A DNA stretch of 49,619 bases from Xenorhabdus griffiniae (GCF_015163655.1 NZ_JADEUF010000014.1:1-49619); one strand, 5' to 3'. Positions 22,627 through 33,569 are shown, counted from the first letter of the stretch. Program-made: numbers and translations. Notes: generated from the sequence alone by a model not told the origin.

Positions 22627-24762
22627 TTAACCCTGTTTTCGGCACTCTCCAATTGTTTTTAACAAGTCATTGATATGAGCATCCGCAAACATCGTTTCCA
22701 GCGTGGAGGTCAGTTTTCGTCGCCAGTTGGGATACTCCTCTGTTGTGCCAGGGATATTAACGGGACGTTCCATATCCAGCCAATCTTCAGGTTGTAATCC
22801 TAATAAGGCACAGGCGCTATGGGCTATATAGCGGTGTATGCTTTGATTTATAGCATGTGACATCGGATGTTCAGCTGGTGCCTGTGATATCGCTCCCTGC
22901 AACGGGGAAAGGGTATCTGTTTTGGGCGATAAATAGCCGTGACGATTTAAACTGGTTAATAACGCTTGCTTGCAGCGTTTGCGTTCCAAATATAAATCAG
23001 CAAGAAGAGCTTTATCAGGGTATAAACCGATGGAGTCTCCTAAAGTGAGATCTTCATTTTGCCAGAATCCACGTAAGGTAGGTAAATCATGGGTAGTAAT
23101 AGTTGCCATTGCTTGCACGGGATATTCATCGGGGGAACGGTATTCACCTTGCTCATTGCGTTCGAAATAAAATACCTTATAGGAATAAACACCTCTGTCC
23201 CGTAACTTATCGACAATTTCTGCCGGTACAATCCCCAAATCTTCGCCTATCACCAGGCAATGATTGCGCTGGCTCTCTAATGCCAATATTGCCAGCAGAT
23301 CGTCAACTGGATAATGGACATAAACGCCTTTATCGGCAGTTTCTCCTTGTGGTATCCACCAGAGTCTGAGCAATGACATCACATGATCGATACGCAATGC
23401 ACCACAATGACGCATATTGCTACGCAATAATTCAATGAAAGGTTGATAGGCTTGCGCTTTTAATACATGGGGATTCATTGGCGGTAGCCCCCAGTTTTGT
23501 CCCAGAGGCCCCAGAATATCGGGCGGTGCTCCGACGGATGCCTTAGTGCAATAGATGTTTCGGTTACACCAGGTTTCTGAACCGCCTTGCGCTACTCCAA
23601 CGGCAAGATCACGGTAAATGCCAATTGGCATGTGGTGGGTTTGGCTGGTAGTGAAGCACTCGGCAAGCTGGGTATCAGCCAGCCATTGTAGCCAAAGGAA
23701 AAACTCTATCTCCTGTGGATATGAATGGCAGAATGCCTTAACTGCGTCATTTTCTGGTTCACGGTATTCTTCCGGCCATACAGGCCAGCCCCAATAAACA
23801 TTATTTTCCCCATATAACTTATGGTGTAGGGCATCATAAGCAGCTTGATAATAAAGATTTTTGCCTCCTTTGGTTACAAACTGTTGGAAAGCGATCTGTT
23901 GGGGATCATCGCCAGAGCGGTACTTAAATTGCGGATAAGTCAGACGCAATGCAGCCATTTTTAGAGACATGACTGTGGTGTAATCAACCCATTCCGCCTG
24001 GCGGGCTTGCTGGAGTTTGGATTGTGTTTCCGTTGAATGCCACCACTTTTGTGCTTCGATGCTATAACTAAAATCTTCTACTTGGTGCACGGCAATATAG
24101 ATGATATTGAGCCAGTGGCGAGAAGATGGACTGTAAGGGCTGGCATTTTCCGGCATTGCGGGATATATGGCATGAAGAGGATTTAGGCCAACAAAGGCAC
24201 CACCACGCTGTGCCAGTTTTTGCAGCATATATCTCAGATCACCAAAATCACCAATTCCCCAGTTATTTTCCGATCGCAGGGTATAAAGCTGGACACAAGC
24301 ACCCCAAAGTTTTTCCCCACGTGTTATGGCATCGGGTTCGTAACAACGTTCAGGGGCAACAATAAGTTGTATAACGTATTGCCGAGAGCCAGTTTCTGGT
24401 TTTTCCTCCAATATCAGGTTCAGCGTGTGGTATCCCAAAGGGAGATTGGCGGGCAACGTGAGTTGATGTTGGCAGTGGCCATGAAATATCTCCCCTTGTT
24501 CAGTGTGTATTTGCCACTGGTAATTATTTGTATCTTCCAGAGGCAGGGTTATCCTTTGTGCCTGAATAACCACCTTAACATTAGGTAGGGGAGAAGCATG
24601 TAAATGAGAAACCGGCCTCCCGACCGGTATATCTGTACTCATGGCTTCCAATATTCGATGCCTGATTTCAGCGGGGATCGCCTGGGGTTTTCCATAGGCA
24701 TTAATATATTCGCTGACAATGCCGGCCTCAGTTGCCAATTCATTGAGGCAGTTTTTTTCCAT
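22627..24762 (-). CDS. malQ: 4-alpha-glucanotransferase (amylomaltase) MalQ
   Basis: 711 residues, against about 694 in E. coli. A GH77 enzyme that moves glucosyl units between maltodextrins, releasing glucose. Conserved GH77 features are CVQLYTLRSENNWGIGDFGDL near residue 155, GGAFVGLNPLHA, the nucleophile region LRIDHVMSLLRLWWIP, the acid/base region LVIGEDLGIVP and the motif TITTHDLPTLRGFW. It starts at ATG 24762, nine bases after the malP stop, and is cotranscribed with malP. Confidence 0.96.
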   Translation of the reverse strand: MEKNCLNELATEAGIVSEYINAYGKPQAIPAEIRHRILEAMSTDIPVGRPVSHLHASPLPNVKVVIQAQRITLPLEDTNNYQWQIHTEQGEIFHGHCQHQLTLPANLPLGYHTLNLILEEKPETGSRQYVIQLIVAPERCYEPDAITRGEKLWGACVQLYTLRSENNWGIGDFGDLRYMLQKLAQRGGAFVGLNPLHAIYPAMPENASPYSPSSRHWLNIIYIAVHQVEDFSYSIEAQKWWHSTETQSKLQQARQAEWVDYTTVMSLKMAALRLTYPQFKYRSGDDPQQIAFQQFVTKGGKNLYYQAAYDALHHKLYGENNVYWGWPVWPEEYREPENDAVKAFCHSYPQEIEFFLWLQWLADTQLAECFTTSQTHHMPIGIYRDLAVGVAQGGSETWCNRNIYCTKASVGAPPDILGPLGQNWGLPPMNPHVLKAQAYQPFIELLRSNMRHCGALRIDHVMSLLRLWWIPQGETADKGVYVHYPVDDLLAILALESQRNHCLVIGEDLGIVPAEIVDKLRDRGVYSYKVFYFERNEQGEYRSPDEYPVQAMATITTHDLPTLRGFWQNEDLTLGDSIGLYPDKALLADLYLERKRCKQALLTSLNRHGYLSPKTDTLSPLQGAISQAPAEHPMSHAINQSIHRYIAHSACALLGLQPEDWLDMERPVNIPGTTEEYPNWRRKLTSTLETMFADAHINDLLKTIGECRKQG

Positions 24763-24771
24763 ACTAAGCCC

Positions 24772-27234
24772 TTATTTGGTTTGCCAGATACGTTGTTGAT
24801 AATCCTGAATAGCGCGGTCAGAACTAAAGTTACCCATTCGAGCGGTATTGAGTACAGTACTGTACGTCCAGCCTTGGGTATCGCGATATCGAGCATCAAT
24901 TTGCTTGTGGGCGTGGCAATAAGAGGCAAAATCAGCCAGAACTAAATAAGGATCACCACCGTCAGTCAGGCTATGTAACATAAGATCAAATGCGTGCGTA
25001 TCTCCGTGGCTGAATTCACCCTTAGCAAGGGAACCAAGGATATCTTTCAGATGCTGATCCTGTTGAAGTATATCTTGCGGATTGTAGCCACTGTTTAGTA
25101 AAGCCTTAGCCTCTTCTACAGTCTTACCGAAAATAAAGATATGGTCGTTTCCAACTTGTTCGGCTATTTCGACATTCGCGCCGTCCAGTGTCCCAATGGT
25201 CAGTGCGCCGTTTAAGGCTAATTTCATATTACCTGTACCAGAGGCTTCTTTGCCCGCTGTAGAGATTTGTTCCGACACATCGGCTGCCGGGATCATCAAT
25301 TCCGCGGCGGAAACATTGTAATCGGGGATAAAGGCAATTTTGATGCGATCACGGACAAGCGGATCATGGTTGATTTTTTCGGCGGCATGATTGATGGCCG
25401 AGATAATGTTTTTCGCCAGATAGTAACCGGGAGCTGCTTTGGCACCAAACAGGAAAACACGAGGATGGATATCCAAGGCCGGATTTTCCTGGATTTGTCG
25501 ATAAAGTGACAAGATATGGAGCAGGTTCAGATGCTGACGTTTGTATTCATGCAGTCGTTTTATCTGTATATCGAAAATGGCATGGGGATCAATTTTGAGT
25601 CCCATGACCTTATTGACATAGTTGGACAGGCGAATTTTATTGTTTTGCTTAACGGTTCGATAGGTGTCACGGAAGGCAGCATCATCGGCATAAGGTTCGA
25701 GCTGTTTTAAGGCGGCAAGATTATTTACCCATTCCTGACTTAATGTTTGGTCAATTAATGAAGAGAGTGCAGGGTTGCATTGTTTTAACCAACGACGTGG
25801 AGTTACCCCATTAGTCACATTGTGGAATTTAGTTGGCCACAATTGATGATATTCAGGGAACAGATCGGTGACGATCAAAGACGAATGCAGGGCTGCGACT
25901 CCGTTAACAGCAAAGCAAGCGACAACACACAGATTAGCCATTCTGACTTGGTTGTCATAGATAACTGCCAATTTTTCCCAGACTTGTTGGTTATCAGGCC
26001 AAATTTGCTCTACGGTTGTTTTAAAGCGTCGGTTAATTTCCTGGATGATGCGATGATGGCGTGGCAGAAGCTCACTCATCAATTGTTCATCCCAACGTTC
26101 CAAGCCCTCTGGCAGCAAAGTATGGTTGGTATAGGCGAAAGTTTTTCCTGTGATTTCCCATGCGGTTTCCCAACTTAATTGGTATTCATCAAGCAGAAGA
26201 CGCATCATTTCAGGGATTGCGATAGTGGGGTGGGTATCATTCAGTTGGATAACTTCGTATTGTGCTAGCGCTTCTATTTTTCTCCCTGCCTGTTGGTGGC
26301 GGCGCAGAATATCTGCCACGGCACAAGCACACTGAAAATATTGTTGCATCAGGCGCAGTCGCTTACCTGCTTGATGGTTATCATTCGGGTAGAGAACTTT
26401 GGTCAGGCTGGCGGCTTCAATGCCTTGCTGTTCGGCATGTAGGAACTGACCATCATTGAAGAGTGACAGATCAAAGGGGTTATCGTATGTGGCCTGCCAC
26501 AACCGAAGTGGCTGGGTTACGCCATTGTTATACCCAATCACGGGTAAATCCCAGGCTTCACCAATGAAAGTAAATGCGGGGAGCCACTTTTCATCGCCAT
26601 CGGCCGTTGTCACGATTTCGCCACCAAAATTGACGCTCACTTTTAATTGCGTGTTATGGCGAAGCCACGGATAGGAACCACGTTCCCAATCATCAGGCGT
26701 TTCAATTTGTTGCCCTTTTTTAAAGGACTGGCGGAAAAGACCATACTGATAATTAAGACCATACCCAATAGCAGGTTGGTTGAGTGTCGCCATTGAATCG
26801 AGAAAACAGGCGGCTAATCTTCCTAGTCCACCATTACCCAATGCGGGATCGGTTTCTTCTTCCAGCACGTCACTCAAAATGATGCCATATTCTGCCAGAT
26901 AAGACTGAATATCGTCATACCAACCAAGATTCAATAAGTTGTTGGCTGTCAGTCGACCTATCAGAAATTCCATCGAGATATAGTTCACGTGGCGTTGGTT
27001 GTCACAGGATGGATTAGCATGGCCTTGCTGAGTGGATAGGGGGAGTAATTCAGATACGGCGGCACTGATAGCCTGCCACCACTGATGTGGCGTCATTTCC
27101 TGAGCTGAGTTGAGACCGAAATATTGCCACTGGCGTGTGAGCGCGGCCTGAAATAAGGCTTTATCGAGTTTCGGGTTTTTATCTAATGTAGGTTCTTGAT
27201 TTAATGCAGATGTTTTCAATGTAGATAGTTGCAT
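24772..27234 (-). CDS. malP: Maltodextrin phosphorylase MalP
   Basis: 820 residues from ATG 27234, preceded by AGGA at ideal spacing. An in-frame GTG at 27252 would add six residues. GT35 phosphorylase: phosphate plus maltodextrin gives glucose-1-phosphate. Landmarks include [38 protein letters not shown], the [11 protein letters not shown] segment and the pyridoxal-phosphate lysine in [20 protein letters not shown]. The N-terminal 25-30 residues (many S, T, N) are longer than in E. coli. Confidence 0.96.
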   Translation of the reverse strand: MQLSTLKTSALNQEPTLDKNPKLDKALFQAALTRQWQYFGLNSAQEMTPHQWWQAISAAVSELLPLSTQQGHANPSCDNQRHVNYISMEFLIGRLTANNLLNLGWYDDIQSYLAEYGIILSDVLEEETDPALGNGGLGRLAACFLDSMATLNQPAIGYGLNYQYGLFRQSFKKGQQIETPDDWERGSYPWLRHNTQLKVSVNFGGEIVTTADGDEKWLPAFTFIGEAWDLPVIGYNNGVTQPLRLWQATYDNPFDLSLFNDGQFLHAEQQGIEAASLTKVLYPNDNHQAGKRLRLMQQYFQCACAVADILRRHQQAGRKIEALAQYEVIQLNDTHPTIAIPEMMRLLLDEYQLSWETAWEITGKTFAYTNHTLLPEGLERWDEQLMSELLPRHHRIIQEINRRFKTTVEQIWPDNQQVWEKLAVIYDNQVRMANLCVVACFAVNGVAALHSSLIVTDLFPEYHQLWPTKFHNVTNGVTPRRWLKQCNPALSSLIDQTLSQEWVNNLAALKQLEPYADDAAFRDTYRTVKQNNKIRLSNYVNKVMGLKIDPHAIFDIQIKRLHEYKRQHLNLLHILSLYRQIQENPALDIHPRVFLFGAKAAPGYYLAKNIISAINHAAEKINHDPLVRDRIKIAFIPDYNVSAAELMIPAADVSEQISTAGKEASGTGNMKLALNGALTIGTLDGANVEIAEQVGNDHIFIFGKTVEEAKALLNSGYNPQDILQQDQHLKDILGSLAKGEFSHGDTHAFDLMLHSLTDGGDPYLVLADFASYCHAHKQIDARYRDTQGWTYSTVLNTARMGNFSSDRAIQDYQQRIWQTK

Positions 27235-27314
27235 GGCGTTGCATCCTGTCACTAACTGAGGAAAGTTTGGCGAATTATTTACAGGGATATGCTGAAGGTT
27301 AGTGGCTTGGGAAA

Positions 27315-27348
27315 CATCATCCCGTGAAAATATTCGCGGGGGAGGAGC
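27315..27348. promoter_or_regulatory. MalT boxes of the malPQ promoter
   Basis: GGGGAGGAGC (27339-27348, plus strand) matches the MalT box at 9 of 10 positions. CGGGATGATG (27315-27324, minus strand) matches at 8 of 10. They lie 80-115 bases upstream of malP, as expected for a MalT-activated promoter. The two are in opposite orientation, unlike the direct repeat known for E. coli malPp, so one may be fortuitous. Confidence 0.55.
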
Positions 27349-27420
27349 GCAAGGGCGTAGCTATTTCTTTCGAGCTTTTTCGCAATTTCATAGAAAAATA
27401 GCAAGGTTGCAAGCAAAGAA

Positions 27421-27436
27421 TGTGACAAGGTGCAAT
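27421..27436 (+). promoter_or_regulatory. CRP site of the malT promoter
   Basis: TGTGACAAGGTGCAAT, followed by TTAACACA, closely resembles the CRP site I remember upstream of E. coli malT (TGTGACACAGTGCAAA). The left half is perfect; the right half is weak in both. It lies about 170 bases before the malT ATG. It implies glucose repression of the activator. Confidence 0.6.
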
Positions 27437-27602
27437 TTAACACAATGAAATTAATCAACTTGTTTGCAAAAGATGGGCGTTTCTCTACATTTGTTGGTCG
27501 TAAAGGAATGTTAATGTGTAAGTGACTTAATAGTGTCAAACAGAATTCAGGTATCAGTTTTATTCGTTGCTTTTATGCGTTACGTATGAGGGGAGAAATT
27601 TA

Positions 27603-30317
27603 ATGCTTATCCCATCGAAACTCAGTCGCCCTCTTCGACTCAATAATATGGTTATGCGGGAGCGCCTGTTGGAAAAGTTCAATGAAATTCAGGATCATCG
27701 ACTGGTATTGATAACCAGTCCCGCAGGGTATGGCAAAACGACCTTGATGTCACAATGGGCTGCCGGACAGGAACATCTCGGGTGGTATTCTCTTGATGAT
27801 AGTGACAACCAGCCAGAACGTTTTGCTAGCTATCTGATTGCAGCCATTCAGCAGGCAACGCAGGGACACTGTGTGAAAAGTGAGATATTGGCCCAGAAAC
27901 ATCAATATGCCAGTTTATCTGCACTGTTTGCGCAATTATTTATTGAACTTAGCGAATGGCAGCAACCGACTTTTCTGGTGATCGATGATTATCATCTGAT
28001 CGTGAATGGGATTATTCATGAAGCAATGCGCTTTTTTCTCCGCCACCAACCCGAAAATTTAACATTAGTGGTTCTGTCACGCCATTTGCCCTCGTTGGGA
28101 ATTGCCAACTTACGCGTGCGTGAACAGTTATTGGAGATTGATAGCCAGCAGTTGGCTTTTGATTATCAGGAAACCCAGCAATTTTTTGCCAAGCGGTTAG
28201 CCAATCCATTGGCGCCTGAACACTGCGAACAGTTATGTAATGACGTTGCTGGGTGGGCAACGGCCTTGCAACTGATTGCCCTTTCTGCCCGTCAATCCGG
28301 TAATACGACTGAAAGTTCAGCCAAGCGCCTTGCGGGAATTAATGCCAGTCATCTTGCTGATTACCTTGTGGATGAAGTGTTAAACCGAGTGGATCAGAAG
28401 ACACGGAATTTCTTGTTGCATAGTTCTATTCTGCGTTCCATGAATGATGGGCTGATTAATTGCCTGACGGGAGAAGAAAACGGTCAACAACGTCTGGAAG
28501 ACATTGAACGGCAGGGGTTATTTATTCAGCGAATGGATGATTCTGGTGAGTGGTTTTGTTTTCATCCCTTGTTTGCTTCATTTTTGCGCCAACGTTGCCA
28601 ATGGGAAATGGCAGCAAAATTGCCCGAATTACATAGAGCAGCGGTGCAAGGATGGCTGATGCAGGGATATCCAGGGGAGGCGATTCATCACGCTCTGGCA
28701 GCAGGAGATACTATCTTGTTACGGGATATTTTGTTGCAACATGCCTGGGAGTTATTTAACCACAGTAAACTTTCCCTATTGGGGGAGTGTATGAATGCAC
28801 TGCCGTATGAACAATTACTGGAAAGCCCTCGCCTGGTACTATTGCAAGCGTGGCTGGCGCAAAGCCAGCATCGTTACTATGAGGTAAATGCATTATTGAA
28901 TCAGGCAGAGCAATCACTAAGGCAGAAGCAAATCGCCATAGAGCCGGAATTACTGGCAGAGTTTGATGCTCTGAGAGCGCAAGTGGCGATGAATGATGGG
29001 CGCCCCGCAGATGCCGATGTTTTGGCCGAAAAGGCGTTAGCGAACTTACTTCCAAATAATCAATATGGCCGTATTGTGGCGATGTCAGTAAAAGGAGAGG
29101 TATTGCATTGCCATGGTCAGTTGGTCAGCGCATTGGCATTAATGAAGCAAACCGAGCAGCTTGCCCGCCTTTGTCATGTTTATCATTATGCTTTATGGGC
29201 GTTATTGCAACAAAGTGAAATTTTACTGGCACAAGGTTATTTGCAAGCGGCTTATGATACCCAGTCCCATGCTTTTGATTTAATCCGTGAACAGCATCTG
29301 GAGCAGTTGCCGATGCATGAGTTTCTATTGAGGATCCGTTCACAACTTTTATGGTGTTGGGCTCGTATTGATGACTCAGAAGAGGCCGCGCGTCAAGGGT
29401 TGGAAGTGTTGGCCAATTACCAGCCACAGCAGCAATTACAATGTCTTACCCAACTGGCGAAATGCTCTTTAGTTCGGGGTGATATTGATAACGCTCGCCG
29501 TTACTTAACCCGTTGTGAAAATTTACTGAGTAATGGACAGTATCACCGCGATTGGCGAACAAATACTGACGAGTTGCGTGTCATTATTTGGCAGATTCTG
29601 GAAGATAGTGATTCCTTGACTCAATGGTTGTTACAGGCAGAACGACCAGAGAGCTTTTGTAACCATTTCAATCAAAATCAATGGCGCAACATTGCACGGG
29701 CTAAAATCTTACTGGATCAGCATGAGGAAGCTGAATCTATTCTGGTGAAACTGAATGAATATGCCAGAAAATTGGCATTGGTCAGCGATTTGAATCGTAA
29801 TCTGCTGTTGTGTAATTTGCTTTATTGGCAGCTTGGACGTAAGGCAGAGGCTCAGGATGTTTTGATGGAAGCCTTGAATTTGGCTAACTGTACAGGCTTC
29901 ATCAGCCATTTTGTTATTGAAGGTGAGTTGATGGCGTTGCAATTGCGCCAGCTTATTCAACTGAATATCTTGCCTGAAATGGAACAACATAGAGCACAGC
30001 GTATTCTTCGGGAAATCAATCGACAGCATCGGCATAAATTTGCCCATTTTGATGAAACGTTTGTAGAACAATTGCTCACTCATCCTGACGTACCTGAGCT
30101 TATCCGTAATAGTCCACTGACTCAGCGTGAATGGCAGGTGCTAGGGTTAATTTATTCTGGTTACAGCAATGATCAAATTGCTACAGAACTGGATGTCGCA
30201 GCGACCACGATAAAAACGCATATACGTAATTTATATCAAAAAATGGGAGTTGCTCATCGACAAGAGGCGATTCAGCAGGCCCAGAAATTAATGCGAATGA
30301 TGGGATTAGGGGTTTAA
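27603..30317 (+). CDS. malT: MalT, ATP-dependent activator of the maltose regulon
   Basis: 904 residues, against 901 in E. coli, starting [10 protein letters not shown] with GAGGGGAG just upstream. In-frame codons before 27603 are not family sequence. A STAND ATPase of the LAL class: the nucleotide-binding domain has Walker [10 protein letters not shown] (39-47) and Walker B region [11 protein letters not shown] winged-helix and TPR-like maltotriose sensor domain follow. The C-terminal LuxR-type helix-turn-helix is [20 protein letters not shown] and onward. Maltotriose and ATP drive its assembly on mal boxes. It diverges from malPQ. No terminator is evident after the stop. Confidence 0.97.
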   Translation: MLIPSKLSRPLRLNNMVMRERLLEKFNEIQDHRLVLITSPAGYGKTTLMSQWAAGQEHLGWYSLDDSDNQPERFASYLIAAIQQATQGHCVKSEILAQKHQYASLSALFAQLFIELSEWQQPTFLVIDDYHLIVNGIIHEAMRFFLRHQPENLTLVVLSRHLPSLGIANLRVREQLLEIDSQQLAFDYQETQQFFAKRLANPLAPEHCEQLCNDVAGWATALQLIALSARQSGNTTESSAKRLAGINASHLADYLVDEVLNRVDQKTRNFLLHSSILRSMNDGLINCLTGEENGQQRLEDIERQGLFIQRMDDSGEWFCFHPLFASFLRQRCQWEMAAKLPELHRAAVQGWLMQGYPGEAIHHALAAGDTILLRDILLQHAWELFNHSKLSLLGECMNALPYEQLLESPRLVLLQAWLAQSQHRYYEVNALLNQAEQSLRQKQIAIEPELLAEFDALRAQVAMNDGRPADADVLAEKALANLLPNNQYGRIVAMSVKGEVLHCHGQLVSALALMKQTEQLARLCHVYHYALWALLQQSEILLAQGYLQAAYDTQSHAFDLIREQHLEQLPMHEFLLRIRSQLLWCWARIDDSEEAARQGLEVLANYQPQQQLQCLTQLAKCSLVRGDIDNARRYLTRCENLLSNGQYHRDWRTNTDELRVIIWQILEDSDSLTQWLLQAERPESFCNHFNQNQWRNIARAKILLDQHEEAESILVKLNEYARKLALVSDLNRNLLLCNLLYWQLGRKAEAQDVLMEALNLANCTGFISHFVIEGELMALQLRQLIQLNILPEMEQHRAQRILREINRQHRHKFAHFDETFVEQLLTHPDVPELIRNSPLTQREWQVLGLIYSGYSNDQIATELDVAATTIKTHIRNLYQKMGVAHRQEAIQQAQKLMRMMGLGV

Positions 30318-30553
30318 TTATTAATTTCTAAATGTAATTTGTCCTGCATTTAATATAATTAATAGATATTAATGAATAACTATATGATTTTTAAAATTTA
30401 AATTAAATTTTAAATTTGCTTAATATTTTTTATGGTATTTTCGTGATCGAAATAAAATTTGGATGTGCTTAATCTAGTCTCATCACAGTAGGTAGGGTTT
30501 TTCGTTGTTTTATATAACGAATCGTTTAATGTAACTAATAGTGGTGAGGCATT
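30318..30553. other. AT-rich leader upstream of the accessory cluster
   Basis: 236 bases without a gene. It is strongly AT-rich and contains a TATATAA stretch (30511-30517) and a ribosome-binding site GTGAGG (30543-30548) before the aminotransferase. I find no MalT core (GGATGA or GGAGGA) on either strand and no convincing -35/-10 pair. The cluster therefore does not look MalT-controlled, although it follows malT. Confidence 0.4.
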
Positions 30554-31807
30554 ATGGAAAATAAAAACCATCTTGAAAGCATGCTTTCTCGTTTTATCGG
30601 TCATGGCCCTTATTTGATCATTGATGGTGAAAAATATATTGACGCGGCATCGGGAACTTTTAATTTGCCGCTCGGCTATACAAATCATCGGATTGCAGAA
30701 AAACTGAAACAACAGATTGATAGATGTACACATTTAAGCTCGGCTTATACACGTGAAATGTCACAATATATTTTAAGTAAATTAATTAAATATACACCTG
30801 AAGGCGTCGATCGCATCTGGCTGCGAGATGTTTCTGGATCGGGGGCAGTTGAATGTGCTATCCGCATAGCGCAAAAATCAACGGGACGCTCAGGCGTTAT
30901 TTCACTTTTCCTTGCTCATCATGGGCAATCTCTTGCTACAGCTCAAATTTCTGGCAATGCATTCAGAATTAAAGACTTCCATATAAATATTGATGGTTCA
31001 ATAAAAATTCCTGCGCCAGCCAGTGTCCTGGCAGGGCAATCGCAGCCGAGCGAAGAACAATTTGTCGATTTAGAACAGTTTATTCAATTAGGCTCTAATG
31101 ACAATATTGCATGTCTGATTATTGAACCGATTCAGGGGAATGGTGGCAACATGGTTTTCCCTGTGGCTTTCTACCGGAAGCTTAGAGAAATCTGTCACCA
31201 GCATGGCATTATCATTATTGCGGATGAAGTACAAACAGGTTTTGGCCGTACAGGTACGTTCTTCGCATCGACAGGTTATGCCAAAGAATTGGAGCCAGAT
31301 ATCATCGTCTTTGCCAAAGGTGCAGGGGGTGTCGGTATTCCAACAGGGGGGGTATTGATGCGTCATTCACTGGATATCCTGGAATCATTCGAACATTCCA
31401 GTACCTCTGGTGCTAATCCGCTCTCTTTAGTTGCCCTCAATGAAATCATCGACATTATTGAAGATGATCACGTTTTGGAAAATGTGCAACAAAATGAAGC
31501 CTATCTGCGTGATGGTTTATTGAAATTACAGGAGCAATATCCCGAAATCACGGGAGTAAGAGGTGTGGGATATATGTATGGTTTTGACACACCAAACCCA
31601 GATTTTGCAGCGCAGGTGATTGCTACTGCTAACCGTCATCACTTGATCTTGCGTGGCTCTCGTTATGGTAAAGGCCGGGCAATCAAAGTTCGCCCACCAC
31701 TGATTTGTACACAGGAACATTTGGCAGAAATTCTCCATAAACTGGAACTGACTTTCTCAGAATTAACCACTCTCGCACAGATACATAAGGAGGCGGTATC
31801 ATGTTAG
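30554..31807 (+). CDS. Class III PLP-dependent aminotransferase, GabT1-like (putative sugar-phosphate transaminase)
   Basis: 417 residues, complete fold type I. Seen: SGSGAVECA (94-102) for phosphate binding, HHGQ (122-125), EPIQGNGG (191-198), DEVQTGFGRTG (224-234) with D224 for the pyridine nitrogen, and the Schiff-base lysine K255 in FAKG. The residues near the N-terminus (SGTFNLPLGY, 33-42) and C-terminus (HLILRGSRYGKG) are not those of typical ArgD or GabT. They resemble what I recall of GabT1, the Bacillus enzyme that aminates fructose-6-phosphate in azasugar synthesis. Known of the class: an amino group moves from an amino acid to a carbonyl. Inferred: the acceptor is a ketose phosphate. 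The next gene overlaps its end by seven bases, so the two are translationally linked. Confidence 0.7.
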   Translation: MENKNHLESMLSRFIGHGPYLIIDGEKYIDAASGTFNLPLGYTNHRIAEKLKQQIDRCTHLSSAYTREMSQYILSKLIKYTPEGVDRIWLRDVSGSGAVECAIRIAQKSTGRSGVISLFLAHHGQSLATAQISGNAFRIKDFHINIDGSIKIPAPASVLAGQSQPSEEQFVDLEQFIQLGSNDNIACLIIEPIQGNGGNMVFPVAFYRKLREICHQHGIIIIADEVQTGFGRTGTFFASTGYAKELEPDIIVFAKGAGGVGIPTGGVLMRHSLDILESFEHSSTSGANPLSLVALNEIIDIIEDDHVLENVQQNEAYLRDGLLKLQEQYPEITGVRGVGYMYGFDTPNPDFAAQVIATANRHHLILRGSRYGKGRAIKVRPPLICTQEHLAEILHKLELTFSELTTLAQIHKEAVSC

Positions 31808-32862
31808 CACTTAAATATCATCAAACCTGGGATGTTGAAATTCAGCAAGTTGAACCTTTATCTTGCACTGAACCCGATGATGTTGTCGTTGATATTGCAG
31901 TGTGTGGTATTTGTGGCACGGATGTGGGCATTATCACGGGTGCTTATCCTGTTGCAATTTCAGGAACTACTTTGGGGCATGAAACCACTGGTGTGGTATC
32001 CCAAATTGGCAGTGGTGTTACTCAATTTCAGGTGGGTGATCGTGTTGTTGTTAACCCAACTTATTTTTGTGGGCATTGCCGCATGTGTCAGACAGGTAGT
32101 CCTAACCATTGTGAGAGAAAACTGGGAACAGAAGCCGGGGTTTCTTATGATGGCGCGTTCGCAGAGCAATATTTGGCAAAAGAAAATTTGCTTATCAAGC
32201 TGGATGATCATGTCAGTATGGAGGAAGCCTCACTGACTGAACCACTAAGCTGCACAATAACGGGCGTGGATAAACTGGGGATCTCTCATACTAATATTCG
32301 TGCGGCAGTGGCAGGTGCTGGCCCGATGGGGATGCTGTACATTTGGGCGTTGCATGAGCGGGGTGTAAAAGCCTTTATGGTCGAAAAGAATGAAAACCGA
32401 ATCCAGTTTGCAAGAAATAATTTGCCGCCGGAATGCCAGTTGTATTCTGACTTTAATGAAGCATTAATGCAGGAATATGGTGATACGTCAGCCCTGATTG
32501 ATTTATGTGTGGATACGACGGGGCAGTTGACTGAATATATTTTTGATCATCTGGCACCGGGTGGAAAATTATTAAATGTTGCGTTGAAAGATAAACATGC
32601 CAATTTGGATATTATGAGAATTGCAGATAAAAGCCTTTCAGTAATAGGTTCCATTGATTCCCTGAATAATAGTTTTGAACGTGCCTATGCCATGATCCGG
32701 GATGGTGTAATCCCTGTTAAGCGTTTTATCAGCCAGATTTTTGATTTCAAAGATTACCAGCAAGCTTTTCTGACTGTCGGCTGTGATATTGCATTGAAAA
32801 CGCAAGTTCCTCTCAGTGCACCAAACTGCAAGGTATTAATTCGTATTTCTGATCTAAAATAA
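31801..32862 (+). CDS. Zinc-dependent medium-chain dehydrogenase, GutB1/sorbitol-dehydrogenase-like
   Basis: 353 residues. Catalytic zinc ligands C38 (in CGICGTD), H60-E61 (in GHE) and E147 are present. So are all four structural-zinc cysteines (C90, C93, C96, C104). The Rossmann motif GAGPMG is at 172-177. These features place it among polyol and alcohol dehydrogenases that use NAD(P). In Bacillus azasugar synthesis GutB1, of this family, oxidises the terminal hydroxyl of an amino-polyol so that it cyclises; the same step is proposed here. The ATG overlaps the aminotransferase gene and AAGGAGG precedes it. The HAD gene follows 25 bases later. Confidence 0.72.
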   Translation: MLALKYHQTWDVEIQQVEPLSCTEPDDVVVDIAVCGICGTDVGIITGAYPVAISGTTLGHETTGVVSQIGSGVTQFQVGDRVVVNPTYFCGHCRMCQTGSPNHCERKLGTEAGVSYDGAFAEQYLAKENLLIKLDDHVSMEEASLTEPLSCTITGVDKLGISHTNIRAAVAGAGPMGMLYIWALHERGVKAFMVEKNENRIQFARNNLPPECQLYSDFNEALMQEYGDTSALIDLCVDTTGQLTEYIFDHLAPGGKLLNVALKDKHANLDIMRIADKSLSVIGSIDSLNNSFERAYAMIRDGVIPVKRFISQIFDFKDYQQAFLTVGCDIALKTQVPLSAPNCKVLIRISDLK

Positions 32863-32887
32863 TGGATTATTTTGAAGGACGACTTCG

Positions 32888-33544
32888 ATGAATAGATGCA
32901 ATGTTATTTTTGATATCGACGGAGTTATTGTCGATAGTGAACAACTGCATTTTGATGTATTGCTTGATGTCTTAAGTAATGAATTAGGAGAACAGGCACC
33001 TACTCAAATAAGTAATATCCAACCTCAGCAATTAATTGGACTAAGTTTGGTGGAAACCTTAGATAAAGTTGGTGTTCCTCCCACAATGCATCAAGATATT
33101 ACCGAGAAAATTATTTCGCGTTACCAGGAAAAATTGTCTGTACGCTATTTGCGTCCCGGAGTTACTGATTTAATTGCTGCCTTACAACAAGATGGCACTA
33201 AATTTGGATTTGTTTCTACCGCGCCACGTAATGTGTGTCTGGCCAATCTTAGTTTGTTGGATCTACATGAACCACCGGCTTTGATTTCTGGCGATGATGT
33301 GGAAAGAACTAAACCCTTCCCTGATCCTTATTTGGCTATGCTGAAATTGAAAAAGATGGATGTTCAGCAAACGTTGGTGATTGAAGATACCGATTTGGGG
33401 ATCGCGGCGGCAAAGCAGGCGGGTATTCCGTGGATATATGCCTGGCCCCATGCATTGTCAGTAGCAGAGCAGTATGAACAGGCTTCCTGTGTTATTGAGA
33501 AATTAATGGATATTCCCCAGTTTTCAGGAACAAATATAAAGTGA
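32888..33544 (+). CDS. HAD-family sugar phosphatase (beta-phosphoglucomutase-like)
   Basis: 218 residues, a subfamily I HAD enzyme with a helical cap (about 20-85). Motif I is FDIDGVIVDSE with nucleophile D9 and acid/base D11. Motif II serine lies in VSTAPRN, motif III lysine in RTKPFPDP, and motif IV is IEDTDLGIAAAKQAG. Such proteins dephosphorylate or isomerise small sugar phosphates. Next to an aminotransferase and a polyol dehydrogenase, the likely job is to remove phosphate from an amino-sugar-alcohol phosphate before oxidation, replacing the inositol-monophosphatase-type Yktc1 of Bacillus. AAGGACG precedes the ATG. Confidence 0.7.
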   Translation: MNRCNVIFDIDGVIVDSEQLHFDVLLDVLSNELGEQAPTQISNIQPQQLIGLSLVETLDKVGVPPTMHQDITEKIISRYQEKLSVRYLRPGVTDLIAALQQDGTKFGFVSTAPRNVCLANLSLLDLHEPPALISGDDVERTKPFPDPYLAMLKLKKMDVQQTLVIEDTDLGIAAAKQAGIPWIYAWPHALSVAEQYEQASCVIEKLMDIPQFSGTNIK

Positions 33545-33569
33545 TTTTTTATTGAAGACCATTATTTGG

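Noticed and set aside
30554-31807. Naming the aminotransferase argD, gabT or dat.
   Set aside because: The class motifs fit, but the N- and C-terminal sequences and the neighbours do not fit arginine, GABA or diaminobutyrate metabolism.
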